A DNA stretch of 32,790 nt from an uncultured beta proteobacterium (lineage in GTDB: Bacteria > Pseudomonadota > Gammaproteobacteria > Burkholderiales > Burkholderiaceae_C). Positions 20,878-29,215 of the stretch are shown here, piece by piece. The notes under the pieces were generated by a model. It was given only the letters and a program-made list of their open reading frames with translations, did not search any database and had not been told where the DNA came from. Each line of letters begins with the position of its first letter. Position 1 is the stretch's first letter. The stretch covers positions 1 to 32,790 of the forward strand of contig CAIWNX010000049.1 in NCBI GenBank assembly GCA_903914175.1, given 5' to 3'. A program made the translations under genes and the position numbers.

Positions 20878-22308
20878 ATGAATCAAGGGCATCGTTATTT
20901 GACATTGGGCCTCGCTGCGGCGGTGATGGCCACCCTGACCGCCTGTGGCGGTGGTGCTGGCGGTGGCGTTACGCCATCTGCTAACAGCGTCATCATCAAA
21001 GGCGTTGCCGCCACCGGTCTGGCCATCGCCAACGGCAGTGTGACGCTCGCCTGCGTAACGGGCACGACCTCGCCGGTCAGCACGGCCACTGATGGCAGCT
21101 ACAGTGTTGACGTCGGAAGCCAGACTTTGCCCTGCGTGGCGCGGGTTGACTTCACCGACAGCAGCAATAAATCAAGCCGGTTGCATTCCCTGGTCAAGGC
21201 CGCTGGCACCGTCAATATCAATCCGGTGACCGACATGATCGTGGCCAGTTTGAGTGCTACTGGCGTTGCCGCAGATGTAAAACCCGCTGACGTCAACACG
21301 TTTACCCAGGACCGCATTAACACCGCAACACAGTTAGTCAAGACCCAACTGGCATCCAAAGGAATCAGTACTGCCTTTTTGCCGGCCGATGTGATCGGCA
21401 CCACGATGACGGCGACCGCCGGATCGACCAAAGGCGACAGCTACGACAGCGTGCTCGATGACGTATCGCGAAAGACATCGGTCTCCGAAGTTGAAAACGA
21501 ACTGAGTTCAGGCCATGAATCGGGCAGTTTGAGCACGAGTACCGGACAGGTGGGCGATGCCACGGCAGGAAAAGCCATTTACGAGGCGTCCTGCCTGGGC
21601 TGCCACGGAGCGCGCATTTCAGACGCTAGCAACGCATCAAAAACCCTCAAGGCGATCCAGGAAAACGAAGGCGGCATGGGTCGTTTGGCCGGTACCATCA
21701 CCTCGGCCGCGGCGGACAGTATTGCCACCTACATGGCCAGTCTGCGCAGCAGCGGTAGCAGCAGCACGAGCAGCGGTGGCACCACCACCACGCCCACGGC
21801 ACTGACCACACAAACCGTCAGCTTCGCATCGCCCGGCAACCAGACTCTGGGTGCGACTGCCGCCACACTGTCCGCCACGGCGAGTTCCGGTCTGGTGGTG
21901 ACGATTACCTCGTCGACCAGCACGGTTTGCAGCGTCAATGCGGGTGTGCTCAAGCTGTTGGCTGCGGGCAGTTGCATTCTGACCGCCAGTCAGTCGGGTA
22001 ATGCCAGTTATGCGGCAGCGCCGAGCAAGACGGTTGCGTTCACGGTCGTTGACCCGAACGCCGTAGTGGTGACGCCGGTCGACATCATTCCGGTGGCAGC
22101 GAATGGCAAGACCCTGTACGGCCCACGCTGCAGCGGCTGCCATGGTCCGGCCGCGGCCGGTGGCAGCAATGTGCTCAAGGGCGCCAACAGCGCGCTGACC
22201 ATTTTGTCGGCCATCAACAGGAACACTGGCGGCATGGGCGGGCTCTCCACGCTGACCACGCAGAACCTGGCCGATATTGCCGCCTATCTGGCCACGCCCA
22301 ATATGTAA
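20878..22308 (+). CDS. Lipoprotein with two cytochrome c domains and an Ig-like spacer
   Basis: This 476-aa protein has a lipobox (TLTAC, Cys23), so it is membrane-anchored outside the cytoplasm. Residues 37-90 resemble a carboxypeptidase-regulatory/transthyretin-like beta domain. Residues 100-220 form a mixed segment. Two class I cytochrome c domains follow: CLGCH at 239-243 with likely axial Met267 (GGMG), and CSGCH at 418-422 with Met453 (GGMG). Between them is a Ser/Thr linker and a bacterial Ig-like domain (about 310-392). It should carry two c-type hemes and pass electrons at the cell surface or periplasm, but the partner is unknown. AAGGAG lies 7 bp before the ATG. It is divergent from the DUF6502-DUF5666 pair and followed by a clear terminator. 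Confidence 0.85.
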   Translation: MNQGHRYLTLGLAAAVMATLTACGGGAGGGVTPSANSVIIKGVAATGLAIANGSVTLACVTGTTSPVSTATDGSYSVDVGSQTLPCVARVDFTDSSNKSSRLHSLVKAAGTVNINPVTDMIVASLSATGVAADVKPADVNTFTQDRINTATQLVKTQLASKGISTAFLPADVIGTTMTATAGSTKGDSYDSVLDDVSRKTSVSEVENELSSGHESGSLSTSTGQVGDATAGKAIYEASCLGCHGARISDASNASKTLKAIQENEGGMGRLAGTITSAAADSIATYMASLRSSGSSSTSSGGTTTTPTALTTQTVSFASPGNQTLGATAATLSATASSGLVVTITSSTSTVCSVNAGVLKLLAAGSCILTASQSGNASYAAAPSKTVAFTVVDPNAVVVTPVDIIPVAANGKTLYGPRCSGCHGPAAAGGSNVLKGANSALTILSAINRNTGGMGGLSTLTTQNLADIAAYLATPNM

Positions 22309-22333
22309 TCGAACGTCATCCAGGGGGATTTGC

Positions 22334-22361
22334 GGCCCGTCCTTGTGACGGGCCTTTTTTT
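22334..22361 (+). terminator. Rho-independent terminator after the diheme lipoprotein gene
   Basis: GGCCCGTC pairs with GACGGGCC (8 bp, 5-nt loop) followed by seven T residues. It begins 26 bp after the stop of the cytochrome gene and ends just before the stop of the convergent lldR gene. Confidence 0.9.
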
Positions 22362-22363
22362 GA

Positions 22364-23137
22364 TCAGGCGGCGCCGTCGCCGGGCCCGCTCAGACGGCGC
22401 AGGGCGCTTTGGCGCCGCTGCTCGGCCAGCGCGCTGTCGTCGATGTTCTGGCGCACAAACTCCACGTGGCTGCGCGCCGCCTGCGCTGCGCCTTCCGGGT
22501 TGCGCTCGCGGATGGCCTGCCAGATTGCCTGATGTTGCGAACGCAACTGGTTCCAGCGCTGGGGACGCGCATGCAGGTGTTCCAGGTTGCCGGCAACGTG
22601 GCCGTGGATGACGCGCATCAAGCTTGCCGTGAGGTGACCAATCAGCACGTTGTGGGCGGCTTCGGCAATCACCTGGTGAAACGCTACGTCGGCGTCGATG
22701 CTGGCGGTCAGATCGTCATTGTTGTAGGTGGCTTCCAGGGTGGCATGCACGGCGTCGAGCCGTGTCAGATCGGCATCGGTGGCGCGGTCCGCCGCCAGTG
22801 CTGCGGCCTGGCTTTCCAGCATCTGTCGAAACTCCAACAGGTCGCGGTGCAGCAGCGGGTGATCCTTGAGCATGTCCTGCCAGGGGTCGGCAAAGTGTGC
22901 CTCCAGCCGATCTGTCACGTGGGTGCCGCCGCCATGGCGCGTACTCAGCAGACCTTTGGAAACCAGTTTTTGCAGGGCCTCGCGCAGGCAGGGGCGTGAC
23001 ACGCCCAGATCCAGCGCCAGGACGCGCTCGGCCGGCAGCCGGTCGCCGGGTTTCAGCGAGCCTTCAAGAATGCGTTTTTCGAGCTCGGCCGCAACGCTGT
23101 CGGCCAGGCGGAGGGTGGTGGGTCGGGCGCGCGGCAT
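22364..23137 (-). CDS. lldR: GntR/FadR-family lactate-responsive repressor (LldR-like)
   Basis: This 257-aa regulator has an N-terminal winged helix (residues 8-75). It shows ILEGSLKPGDRLPAERVLA, then the recognition region GVSRPCLREALQKLVSKGLL and the wing GGGTHV. The C-terminal FCD ligand domain contains the metal-binding pattern DADVAFHQVIAEAAHN and ends near GAAQAARSHVEFV. Members of this group sense lactate or other short acids. It is divergent from lutACB-dld, and the 173-bp gap holds two TGGTAATACCA sites, one next to its own start. That implies control of both itself and the lactate operon. The ligand (L- or D-lactate) cannot be read from the sequence. Confidence 0.85.
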   Translation of the reverse strand: MPRARPTTLRLADSVAAELEKRILEGSLKPGDRLPAERVLALDLGVSRPCLREALQKLVSKGLLSTRHGGGTHVTDRLEAHFADPWQDMLKDHPLLHRDLLEFRQMLESQAAALAADRATDADLTRLDAVHATLEATYNNDDLTASIDADVAFHQVIAEAAHNVLIGHLTASLMRVIHGHVAGNLEHLHARPQRWNQLRSQHQAIWQAIRERNPEGAAQAARSHVEFVRQNIDDSALAEQRRQSALRRLSGPGDGAA

Positions 23138-23149
23138 GTTTGACGTGAT

Positions 23150-23160
23150 TGGTAATACCA
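23150..23160. promoter_or_regulatory. LldR-type operator O1 (TGGTAATACCA)
   Basis: TGGT-AAT-ACCA matches the TGGT-N3-ACCA site of the FadR/LldR/PdhR regulators. It lies 12 bp upstream of the lldR ATG, where binding would block lldR expression. It is 107 bp centre to centre from O2, so looping between the two is possible. Confidence 0.75.
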
Positions 23161-23219
23161 GTTGATGGTAATCGAATTTTGAAGCGGGTTCTTTTGAAGA
23201 AAATTCGGGTAAACCCCAA

Positions 23220-23248
23220 TTTACCGTCAGCTTGTCGTTCTTTACACT
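23220..23248 (+). promoter_or_regulatory. Sigma-70-like promoter of lutACB-dld
   Basis: TTTACC (23220-23225) and TACACT (23243-23248) are separated by 17 bp, each matching 4 of 6 consensus bases. Transcription would begin near 23255, directly at operator O2. The -35 box also forms the right arm of a wider inverted repeat, GGTAAA-N6-TTTACC (23208-23225), a possible extra regulator contact. Confidence 0.5.
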
Positions 23249-23256
23249 GCGGCAAC

Positions 23257-23267
23257 TGGTAATACCA
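23257..23267. promoter_or_regulatory. LldR-type operator O2 (TGGTAATACCA)
   Basis: This has the same 11-bp palindrome as O1, in the context ACTGGTAATACCAAT. It overlaps the expected transcription start of the lut operon and lies 43 bp before the lutA start codon, a position suited to repression. Confidence 0.78.
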
Positions 23268-23310
23268 ATTTACCAAAAACAAATTTCCGACGCATCCGAG
23301 GAGACACATA

Positions 23311-24114
23311 TTGAGCACTGCAGCCCCCGGTAGCCGGCGCTACCCGCCCAAGCCGACGGACGTTTATCTGTTTGCGACCTGCCTGGTCGATCAGTTCGAG
23401 CCCCAGGCCGGTGTTGACACCGTGCGTCTGCTCGAGCGCGAGGGCATTCGCGTGCATTACCTGGAGCAGCAGACTTGCTGCGGCCAGCCGGCGCACAGCA
23501 GCGGTTTTCCCGACGAAGCGCGCGCTGTCGCGCTGCAGCAGCTCAAGCTTTTCACGCAGCCCTGGCCGGTGGTCGTGCCCTCCGGTTCCTGCGGCGGCAT
23601 GATGCACCAGCATTACCCCAAGCTGTTTGCGGACGATCCGGTGTTGCACGCCCAGGCGGTGGATCTGGCCGAGCGCGTTTACGAGCTGACCGAATTTCTG
23701 GTGCACGTGGTCAATTTCAATCAACCCGATCTCGGACCGGCCAGCACGATTGCGCTGCACACCTCGTGTCACGCGCGGCGTGAGATGGGCTCGCACGAGA
23801 CCAGTGTCGCCTTGCTCGACAGCCTGGCACAGGTCAAAGTGGTGGAGCAGGTGCGCATCGAAGAATGCTGCGGCTTTGGCGGCACCTTTGCCATGCGCTA
23901 CCCCGACATCTCCGAGGCCATCGTCACAGACAAGGTTGCCGCCTTGCGCGCCACGGGTGCCGGGCGTGTTGTCAGCGCCGACTGCGGCTGTCTGCTCAAT
24001 ATCACCGGGCGCGCTGCCAAGCAAGATGAACTGGCCGGCCATGCAGCACCAACTCTGCCGGGTGAGCACATCGCCAGCTTTCTCTGGCGCCGCACCACGG
24101 GCGACGCCGCATGA
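23311..24114 (+). CDS. lutA: LutA-type lactate utilisation Fe-S protein
   Basis: This 267-aa protein of the heterodisulfide reductase/GlcF-like CCG family has the two CCG-type cysteine sets: an N-terminal FATCLVDQ with TCCGQPAHSSGF, and a C-terminal TSCHARR with ECCGFGGTFAMRYP. LutA, LutB and LutC together oxidise L-lactate to pyruvate in Bacillus and in the Shewanella LldEFG equivalent. The start is a TTG at 23311, preceded by GAGGAG with 7-nt spacing. No ATG lies nearby in frame, so the TTG is well supported. It overlaps lutC (ATGA). It is the first gene of the operon, just behind promoter and operator O2. Confidence 0.92.
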   Translation: MSTAAPGSRRYPPKPTDVYLFATCLVDQFEPQAGVDTVRLLEREGIRVHYLEQQTCCGQPAHSSGFPDEARAVALQQLKLFTQPWPVVVPSGSCGGMMHQHYPKLFADDPVLHAQAVDLAERVYELTEFLVHVVNFNQPDLGPASTIALHTSCHARREMGSHETSVALLDSLAQVKVVEQVRIEECCGFGGTFAMRYPDISEAIVTDKVAALRATGAGRVVSADCGCLLNITGRAAKQDELAGHAAPTLPGEHIASFLWRRTTGDAA

Positions 24115-24785
24115 GCGCGCGCGACAGCATTCTGGCGCGCCTGCGCGCCACTGCGCCAGCGACGTTGCCGGCGCTACCGGACGTCGCCACCTGGTTCGAC
24201 GCGCACCAGCGCAACGAGAACAATGCGCAGCGCATCAGCCGTTTGCGCAGTGCGCTTGAAGCGGTCAAGACTGAAGTCCACGACACCACGGCGGATGCCT
24301 GGCCAGAACTGTTGTTGCAGATTGCCGCTGCCAAAGGTCTGCGCAATCTGCTGCTGGGTTCCGATACGCCGCACGGTGCACTGTTTGAAGCACTCAGCCC
24401 GCAGAATCTGCAACTGCTGCACTACGCAACGAGCATTGATACCTGGCGCGATGTGCTGTTCGACGAGGTTGACGCTTCGCTCACACTGGCGCGCAGCGCG
24501 ATTGCCGAGACCGGCAGCCTGATCCTGTGGCCCGATGCCTCCGAGCCGCGCCTGATGTCGCTGGTTCCTTCGCTGCATTTCGTGCTGCTTGACGTCACGA
24601 CCATTCACGCCGATCTGCACACTGCGATGCGCGCCGAGGGCTGGAGCGCGGGTCTGCCGACCAACGCGCTGCTGATCTGCGGCCCGTCCAAGACCGCCGA
24701 CATTCAGCAGACGCTGGCCTACGGCGCGCACGGTCCGCGTGAACTCGTCGTCCTGCTGTGCCATCCGCAAGGCGGTGCGGCATGA
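24111..24785 (+). CDS. lutC: LutC-type lactate utilisation protein
   Basis: This 224-aa protein of the LUD (YkgG/LutC) family has a core ETGSLILWPDASEPRLMSLVP followed by LHFVLLDVTTIHADL and a C-terminal GPSKTADIQQTLAYGAHGPREL. The last stretch is the conserved end of the family. No cofactor motif is visible. It is required with LutA and LutB for L-lactate growth in known systems. It is located between lutA and lutB, overlapping both by 4 bp, so equimolar translation is likely. The order A-C-B differs from the Bacillus order A-B-C. Confidence 0.9.
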   Translation: MSARDSILARLRATAPATLPALPDVATWFDAHQRNENNAQRISRLRSALEAVKTEVHDTTADAWPELLLQIAAAKGLRNLLLGSDTPHGALFEALSPQNLQLLHYATSIDTWRDVLFDEVDASLTLARSAIAETGSLILWPDASEPRLMSLVPSLHFVLLDVTTIHADLHTAMRAEGWSAGLPTNALLICGPSKTADIQQTLAYGAHGPRELVVLLCHPQGGAA

Positions 24786-26215
24786 GCAACGTCATCAAGA
24801 TCCATCCGATGGAGGATTTCAAGGCGCGCAGCCGTGCGGTTTTGAACAATCCGGCACAGCAGAAAAATTTCCGCGGTGCCATGGACTTTTTGCAGGCCAA
24901 GCGCCGCGCCCAGTTTCCCGATGCCGCAGAGCTTGAAGGTCTGCGCGATCTCGGTGCCGCAATCCGCCGCTACAGCCTGGCGCATTTGCCACGCCTGCTC
25001 GAACAACTCGAAGCCAAGCTGACCGCCAACGGCGTTCAGGTGCACTGGGCGCAGACGCCCGATGAAGCCAATGCGATTGCGTTGGACATCGCGCGGCGCG
25101 TCAAGGCCAAGCGCGTCATCAAGGGCAAATCGATGGTGAGCGAGGAGGTTGAATTCAACCACGCGATGGAGGCGGCTGGCATCGAGGCCATGGAGTCCGA
25201 CATGGGCGAATACATCGTGCAACTTGCCGGTGAAAAGCCCTCCCACATCATCATGCCGGCGATCCACAAGACCAAGCAGGACATTGCCAAGCTCTTTGCC
25301 GACGAACTGCCGGGCGTGGCCTACACCGAAGACGTTGATGCACTGATCCAGATTGGCCGTCGCGTACTGCGGCGCAAGTTTGCCGACGCCGACATTGGTC
25401 TGTCCGGTGTGAACTTCTGCGTGGCTGAGACCGGCACGCTGTGCCTGGTCGAGAACGAAGGCAACGGCCGAATGTGCACCACGGTGCCGCGCGTTCACAT
25501 CGCCATCACCGGCATCGAGAAGGTGGTGGAAAAGTTGGAGCACGTGCCGCCGCTCTACAGCCTGCTGTCGCGCTCGGCCACGGGTCAGGCGGTCACGACT
25601 TACTTCAATCTGATCAGCGGCCCGCGCAAACCCGGCGAAAAAGATGGCCCGCAGGAAGTGCACCTGATCCTGCTCGACAACGGCCGCACGCAGGCCTACG
25701 CCGACGAGGAGTTGCGCGCCACGCTGCAGTGCATCCGCTGCGGCGCCTGCATGAACCACTGCCCGGTCTACGCGCGCATCGGCGGCCATGCCTACGGCAC
25801 AACTTATCCGGGTCCGATTGGCGCCATCATTTCGCCGCACATGCTCGGGCTTGAGAGCACCTATCCGCTGGCCTTTGCCTCGACCCTGTGTGGCGCCTGC
25901 GGCGAGGTCTGCCCGGTGCGCATTCCGATCCCCGAAATCCTGGTGCGCTTGCGCAACGAGGCGCAGGCACACCCCGACAGCGAAGAGGCCAGCCTGATTG
26001 GCAGCGGCGCTGCGCGCAGCGTCGCGGGCACCGCGGTCTGGAGCGTCTGGGCTCAGGTTTACAGCAAGCTGGGTCTGTACCGTCTGGCTTCCTGGTTCAT
26101 GAGCCGGGGACGTGCCTTGTCACCCACTGAGCAGGGCGCCTGGACGCGCAGCCGCACACCGCTGATTCCAGCCGCCAAACGCCTGCGCGATCTGCTGAAA
26201 GAAAGAAAGCTATGA
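24782..26215 (+). CDS. lutB: LutB-type iron-sulfur protein of L-lactate oxidation
   Basis: This 477-aa protein has an N-terminal LUD domain, seen in the conserved stretches VIKGKSMVSEEVEFN and GVNFCVAETGTLCLVENEGN. The C-terminal ferredoxin-like part has CIRCGACMNHCP (from about residue 317) and CGACGEVCPVRIP (from about 370), which should bind two [4Fe-4S] clusters. The ATG at 24782 overlaps the lutC stop. A longer in-frame start inside lutC lacks family support. It is cytoplasmic, probably membrane-associated through partner proteins, and passes lactate electrons toward quinone. Confidence 0.93.
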   Translation: MSNVIKIHPMEDFKARSRAVLNNPAQQKNFRGAMDFLQAKRRAQFPDAAELEGLRDLGAAIRRYSLAHLPRLLEQLEAKLTANGVQVHWAQTPDEANAIALDIARRVKAKRVIKGKSMVSEEVEFNHAMEAAGIEAMESDMGEYIVQLAGEKPSHIIMPAIHKTKQDIAKLFADELPGVAYTEDVDALIQIGRRVLRRKFADADIGLSGVNFCVAETGTLCLVENEGNGRMCTTVPRVHIAITGIEKVVEKLEHVPPLYSLLSRSATGQAVTTYFNLISGPRKPGEKDGPQEVHLILLDNGRTQAYADEELRATLQCIRCGACMNHCPVYARIGGHAYGTTYPGPIGAIISPHMLGLESTYPLAFASTLCGACGEVCPVRIPIPEILVRLRNEAQAHPDSEEASLIGSGAARSVAGTAVWSVWAQVYSKLGLYRLASWFMSRGRALSPTEQGAWTRSRTPLIPAAKRLRDLLKERKL

Positions 26216-28992
26216 GCGCCCTGATCGACGCCTTGTCCAACATCCTGCCGGCGCGCCAACTCGTCACCGACCCCTTGCGCCGGCTGGCTTATGGCACCGA
26301 TGCCAGTTTCTACCGGCTCACGCCCGAAGTCATTGCCGTGGTCGAGTCCGAAACGGAAGTGCAGGCCTTGCTGCAGGTGGCTCGCGCGCAGGGTCGCAGC
26401 GTCACCTTTCGTGCGGCCGGCACCAGCCTTTCGGGACAGGCCGTCAGCGACAGCGTGCTGGCGCTGATCGGTGAAGGGTTTGCCACCTGCGTGATCAGCC
26501 CCGACGCCGCCAGCGTGCGCCTGGGTCCGGGCATCATCGGCGGCGAAGTCAATGCGCGGCTTGCACCGTTCGGACGCAAGATCGGTCCCGATCCGGCGTC
26601 CATTAACGCCTGCAAGATCGGCGGCATCGCGGCCAACAACGCCTCGGGCATGTGCTGCGGCACGGCGCAAAACAGCTACCGCACCCTGGCCGGCATGCGC
26701 GTGCTGCTCGCCGATGGCAGCGTGCTCGACACCGAAGACGCGGCCAGCGTCGCAAACTTTCAAAAGAGTCACGCCAGCCTGCTTGAAGAACTGGCGCAAC
26801 TCGGTGCCGCCACGCGCGCCGATACGGCCTTGGCTGATCGCATTCGCCACAAGTACAAGATCAAGAACACCACCGGCTACAGCCTCAATGCGCTGATCGA
26901 TTTTGAAGACCCGATCGATATCCTCACGCACCTGATGATCGGCTCCGAAGGCACGCTTGGTTTCATCTCCAGCATCAGCTACCACACTGTTGTCGAGGAC
27001 CCGTGCAAGGCCAGCGCGCTGGTGTTTTTTCCGACGATTGAGAGCGCCTGCCAGGCGGTCATTCGCCTGAAGACCGAGCCGGTGTCTGCCGTCGAATTGC
27101 TGGACCGCCCCGCGCTGCGTTCGGTGCAGGACAAGCCTGCGATGCCGGCGCTGATGGCCACGCTGGGCGACGATGCTGCCGCACTGCTGATCGAAGTACG
27201 TGCACAGACAAGCGCGGCGCTGCAACTGCGCATCAACGCTGCGCTCGGTGCGCTGGAGGGCATCGCCACCGTCGAGCCGGCAGCGTTTTCCACCGATCCC
27301 GCCACCTGTGAGCTGTACTGGAAAGTGCGCAAGGGCACTTTCCCGTCGGTGGGCGCCATGCGCCGCGCCGGTACCACCGTCATCATCGAGGACGTGGCCT
27401 TTCCGGTTGAGTCGCTGGCCAGCGCCACGCTCGATCTGCAGGCGCTGCTGCGCCGCCACGGCTATGCCGAGGGCATCATCTTCGGCCACGCGCTCGAAGG
27501 CAATCTGCACTTTGTCTTCACGCAGGATTTTTCGATTGAGGCCGAAGTGGCACGCTACGCTGGCTTCATGGATGACATCTGCGCGCTGGTGGTGGAGAAG
27601 TACGACGGTTCGCTCAAAGCCGAACACGGCACCGGGCGCAACATGGCGCCGTTTGTCGAGATGGAGTGGGGCGCGCAGGCCACGGCGTTGATGCGGCGCA
27701 TCAAGCAGTTGTTCGACCCGCAGAATCTGCTCAACCCCGGCGTCATCATCAACGACGATGCGCAGGCGCACTTGAAGAACCTCAAACCGATGCCGGCGGC
27801 CGAGGAGATCGTTGATCGTTGCATTGAATGCGGTTTTTGCGAGCCGCTGTGCCCATCGCACCGGCTGACGCTGTCACCACGTCAACGCATCGTCAGTTGG
27901 CGTGAAATCTCGCGCCGCACGGCGGCAGGTGAGAGCACGGCTGACGTGCAGACCGACTTTGCCTACTTTGGCCTCGACACCTGCGCCGGTTGCGGCCTGT
28001 GCTCCACGGCTTGCCCGGTCGGCATCGACACCGGTGAGCTCACACGCCTGTTGCGTGGTCGTGGCCGGGGTGCTGTGGCACACAAGCTGGCGCAGTGGAG
28101 TGGCGACAATTTCGGAGCCGTGGCCGCGCTCTCGCGCACCGGTTTGCGCGCAGGGCACGTGGCTGCCAGTGTGCTCGGTGAAAGTCTGGTTGCGCGCCTG
28201 AGTGGCGGCGCCTGGAAGCGCGGCATGCCGCTGGCCGGCAAGCTGCCGGTGCCATCGGTTGGCGCGGGTGACCCGGTGGTTTATTTCCCGGCCTGCGGCG
28301 GTCGCATCTTTGGCGCCAACAGCGCCGATGAGCCAGCGCTGGGTCCAGTCATCATGACGCTGCTGAAACGCGCCGGCTATGCGCCGCGCTTGCCCGAAGG
28401 TTTTGACAAACTGTGCTGCGGCCAGATGATGGCGAGCAAGGGTATGGCGGCCGAGGCCGATGCCATGGCCGACGCCGTGACGCAGGCGCTGCTGAAAGCC
28501 GCAGACGACGGCGAGGGCGGCTACTACCCTGTGATCATGGATGCCAGCACCTGCTCTTCGCGCATGCAAAAAGTGCTCGCGGGTCGGCTGGCGCTGTATG
28601 ACTTTCACGAGTTCGCGCATGACGCTTTGCTGCCGCGTCTGCGCCTGTTGCGCAAGCCCGGGCCGGTTGCGCTGCACATCAACTGCAGCGTGCGCCGCAA
28701 CGGCTCGGATGACAAACTGCGCCGCTTGCTGCAAGCCTGCGTCGAGGAAATCGTCGAGCCCACGGGTGTGACCTGCTGCGGCTTTGGCGGCGACCGTGGT
28801 TTTGTCGTGCCCGAGCTCAACGTGCACGCACTGCGCAAGGTTCACGCTGCACTGCCTTCCACCTGCTGCGAAGGTGTTTCCAGTAACCGCACCTGCGAGA
28901 TCGGCCTGACCGCCGAGACCGGGCGCTCCTACCGCTCCATTGCTTACCTGCTTGAGGAATGCAGCCGGGAGGAAATGCCCGTCAGTTGCTGA
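26212..28992 (+). CDS. dld: FAD/Fe-S D-lactate dehydrogenase (Dld-II / DLD fused to GlcF-like domain)
   Basis: This 926-aa enzyme joins a PCMH-type FAD domain to an Fe-S module. The FAD domain includes VTFRAAGTSLSGQAVSD, GGIAANNASGM and GSEGTLGFI, followed by the FAD-oxidase cap domain ending AEHGTGRNM. The Fe-S module has CIECGFCEPLCP (from about residue 537), CAGCGLCSTACPVG (from about 591) and two CCG motifs (near 735 and 855). Such quinone-linked enzymes oxidise D-lactate and, less often, D-2-hydroxyglutarate or glycolate. The lut neighbours and the lactate permease favour D-lactate. It overlaps lutB by 4 bp, so both isomers are handled by one operon. Confidence 0.9.
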   Translation: MSALIDALSNILPARQLVTDPLRRLAYGTDASFYRLTPEVIAVVESETEVQALLQVARAQGRSVTFRAAGTSLSGQAVSDSVLALIGEGFATCVISPDAASVRLGPGIIGGEVNARLAPFGRKIGPDPASINACKIGGIAANNASGMCCGTAQNSYRTLAGMRVLLADGSVLDTEDAASVANFQKSHASLLEELAQLGAATRADTALADRIRHKYKIKNTTGYSLNALIDFEDPIDILTHLMIGSEGTLGFISSISYHTVVEDPCKASALVFFPTIESACQAVIRLKTEPVSAVELLDRPALRSVQDKPAMPALMATLGDDAAALLIEVRAQTSAALQLRINAALGALEGIATVEPAAFSTDPATCELYWKVRKGTFPSVGAMRRAGTTVIIEDVAFPVESLASATLDLQALLRRHGYAEGIIFGHALEGNLHFVFTQDFSIEAEVARYAGFMDDICALVVEKYDGSLKAEHGTGRNMAPFVEMEWGAQATALMRRIKQLFDPQNLLNPGVIINDDAQAHLKNLKPMPAAEEIVDRCIECGFCEPLCPSHRLTLSPRQRIVSWREISRRTAAGESTADVQTDFAYFGLDTCAGCGLCSTACPVGIDTGELTRLLRGRGRGAVAHKLAQWSGDNFGAVAALSRTGLRAGHVAASVLGESLVARLSGGAWKRGMPLAGKLPVPSVGAGDPVVYFPACGGRIFGANSADEPALGPVIMTLLKRAGYAPRLPEGFDKLCCGQMMASKGMAAEADAMADAVTQALLKAADDGEGGYYPVIMDASTCSSRMQKVLAGRLALYDFHEFAHDALLPRLRLLRKPGPVALHINCSVRRNGSDDKLRRLLQACVEEIVEPTGVTCCGFGGDRGFVVPELNVHALRKVHAALPSTCCEGVSSNRTCEIGLTAETGRSYRSIAYLLEECSREEMPVSC

Positions 28993-29017
28993 TGGGATGT
29001 GCGCGAACACCAGGGCG

Positions 29018-29054
29018 CGTCATTGTGAGAAGCGAAGTGACGTGGCAATCCATG
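29018..29054. repeat. Short palindromic repeat fragment before the 68-bp repeat
   Basis: The sequence starts CGTCATTGTGAGAAGCGAAG and continues TGACG, with CGTCA/TGACG ends pairing, then GGCAATCCATG. It resembles the first arm of the widespread CGTCATTGCGAG...GCAATCC bacterial repeats. It lies 10 bp before the next repeat copy. Together they fill most of the dld-lctP gap. Confidence 0.55.
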
Positions 29055-29063
29055 TCTTTGGCT

Positions 29064-29131
29064 GTCATTGCGGGCTTGACCCGCAATCCATGACGCAAAT
29101 GGCATGGATCCCGGATCAGGTCCGGGATGAC
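29064..29131. repeat. Dispersed 68-bp palindromic repeat, copy 2
   Basis: This has the same GTCAT...ATGAC ends and two internal hairpins as 9643-9711. The arms are CCATG/CATGG instead of CCAG/CTGG. It lies between dld and lctP, in the 223-bp gap (28993-29215). The rest of the gap is an AT-rich stretch (29170-29200) before the lctP ribosome binding site, where I see no clear promoter. Confidence 0.85.
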
Positions 29132-29215
29132 AAGCAGCGGGCCTCGCGACGATGAAGAAACAGGTCAGGGATTAACAAGATTTTATTTTTCAATTTTTTA
29201 ACAGAGGAGACTCCG

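Noticed and set aside
26059-27861. 600-codon open frame on the minus strand opposite dld
   Set aside because: The plus strand encodes a full FAD/Fe-S dehydrogenase here, and the antisense translation has no recognisable domain.
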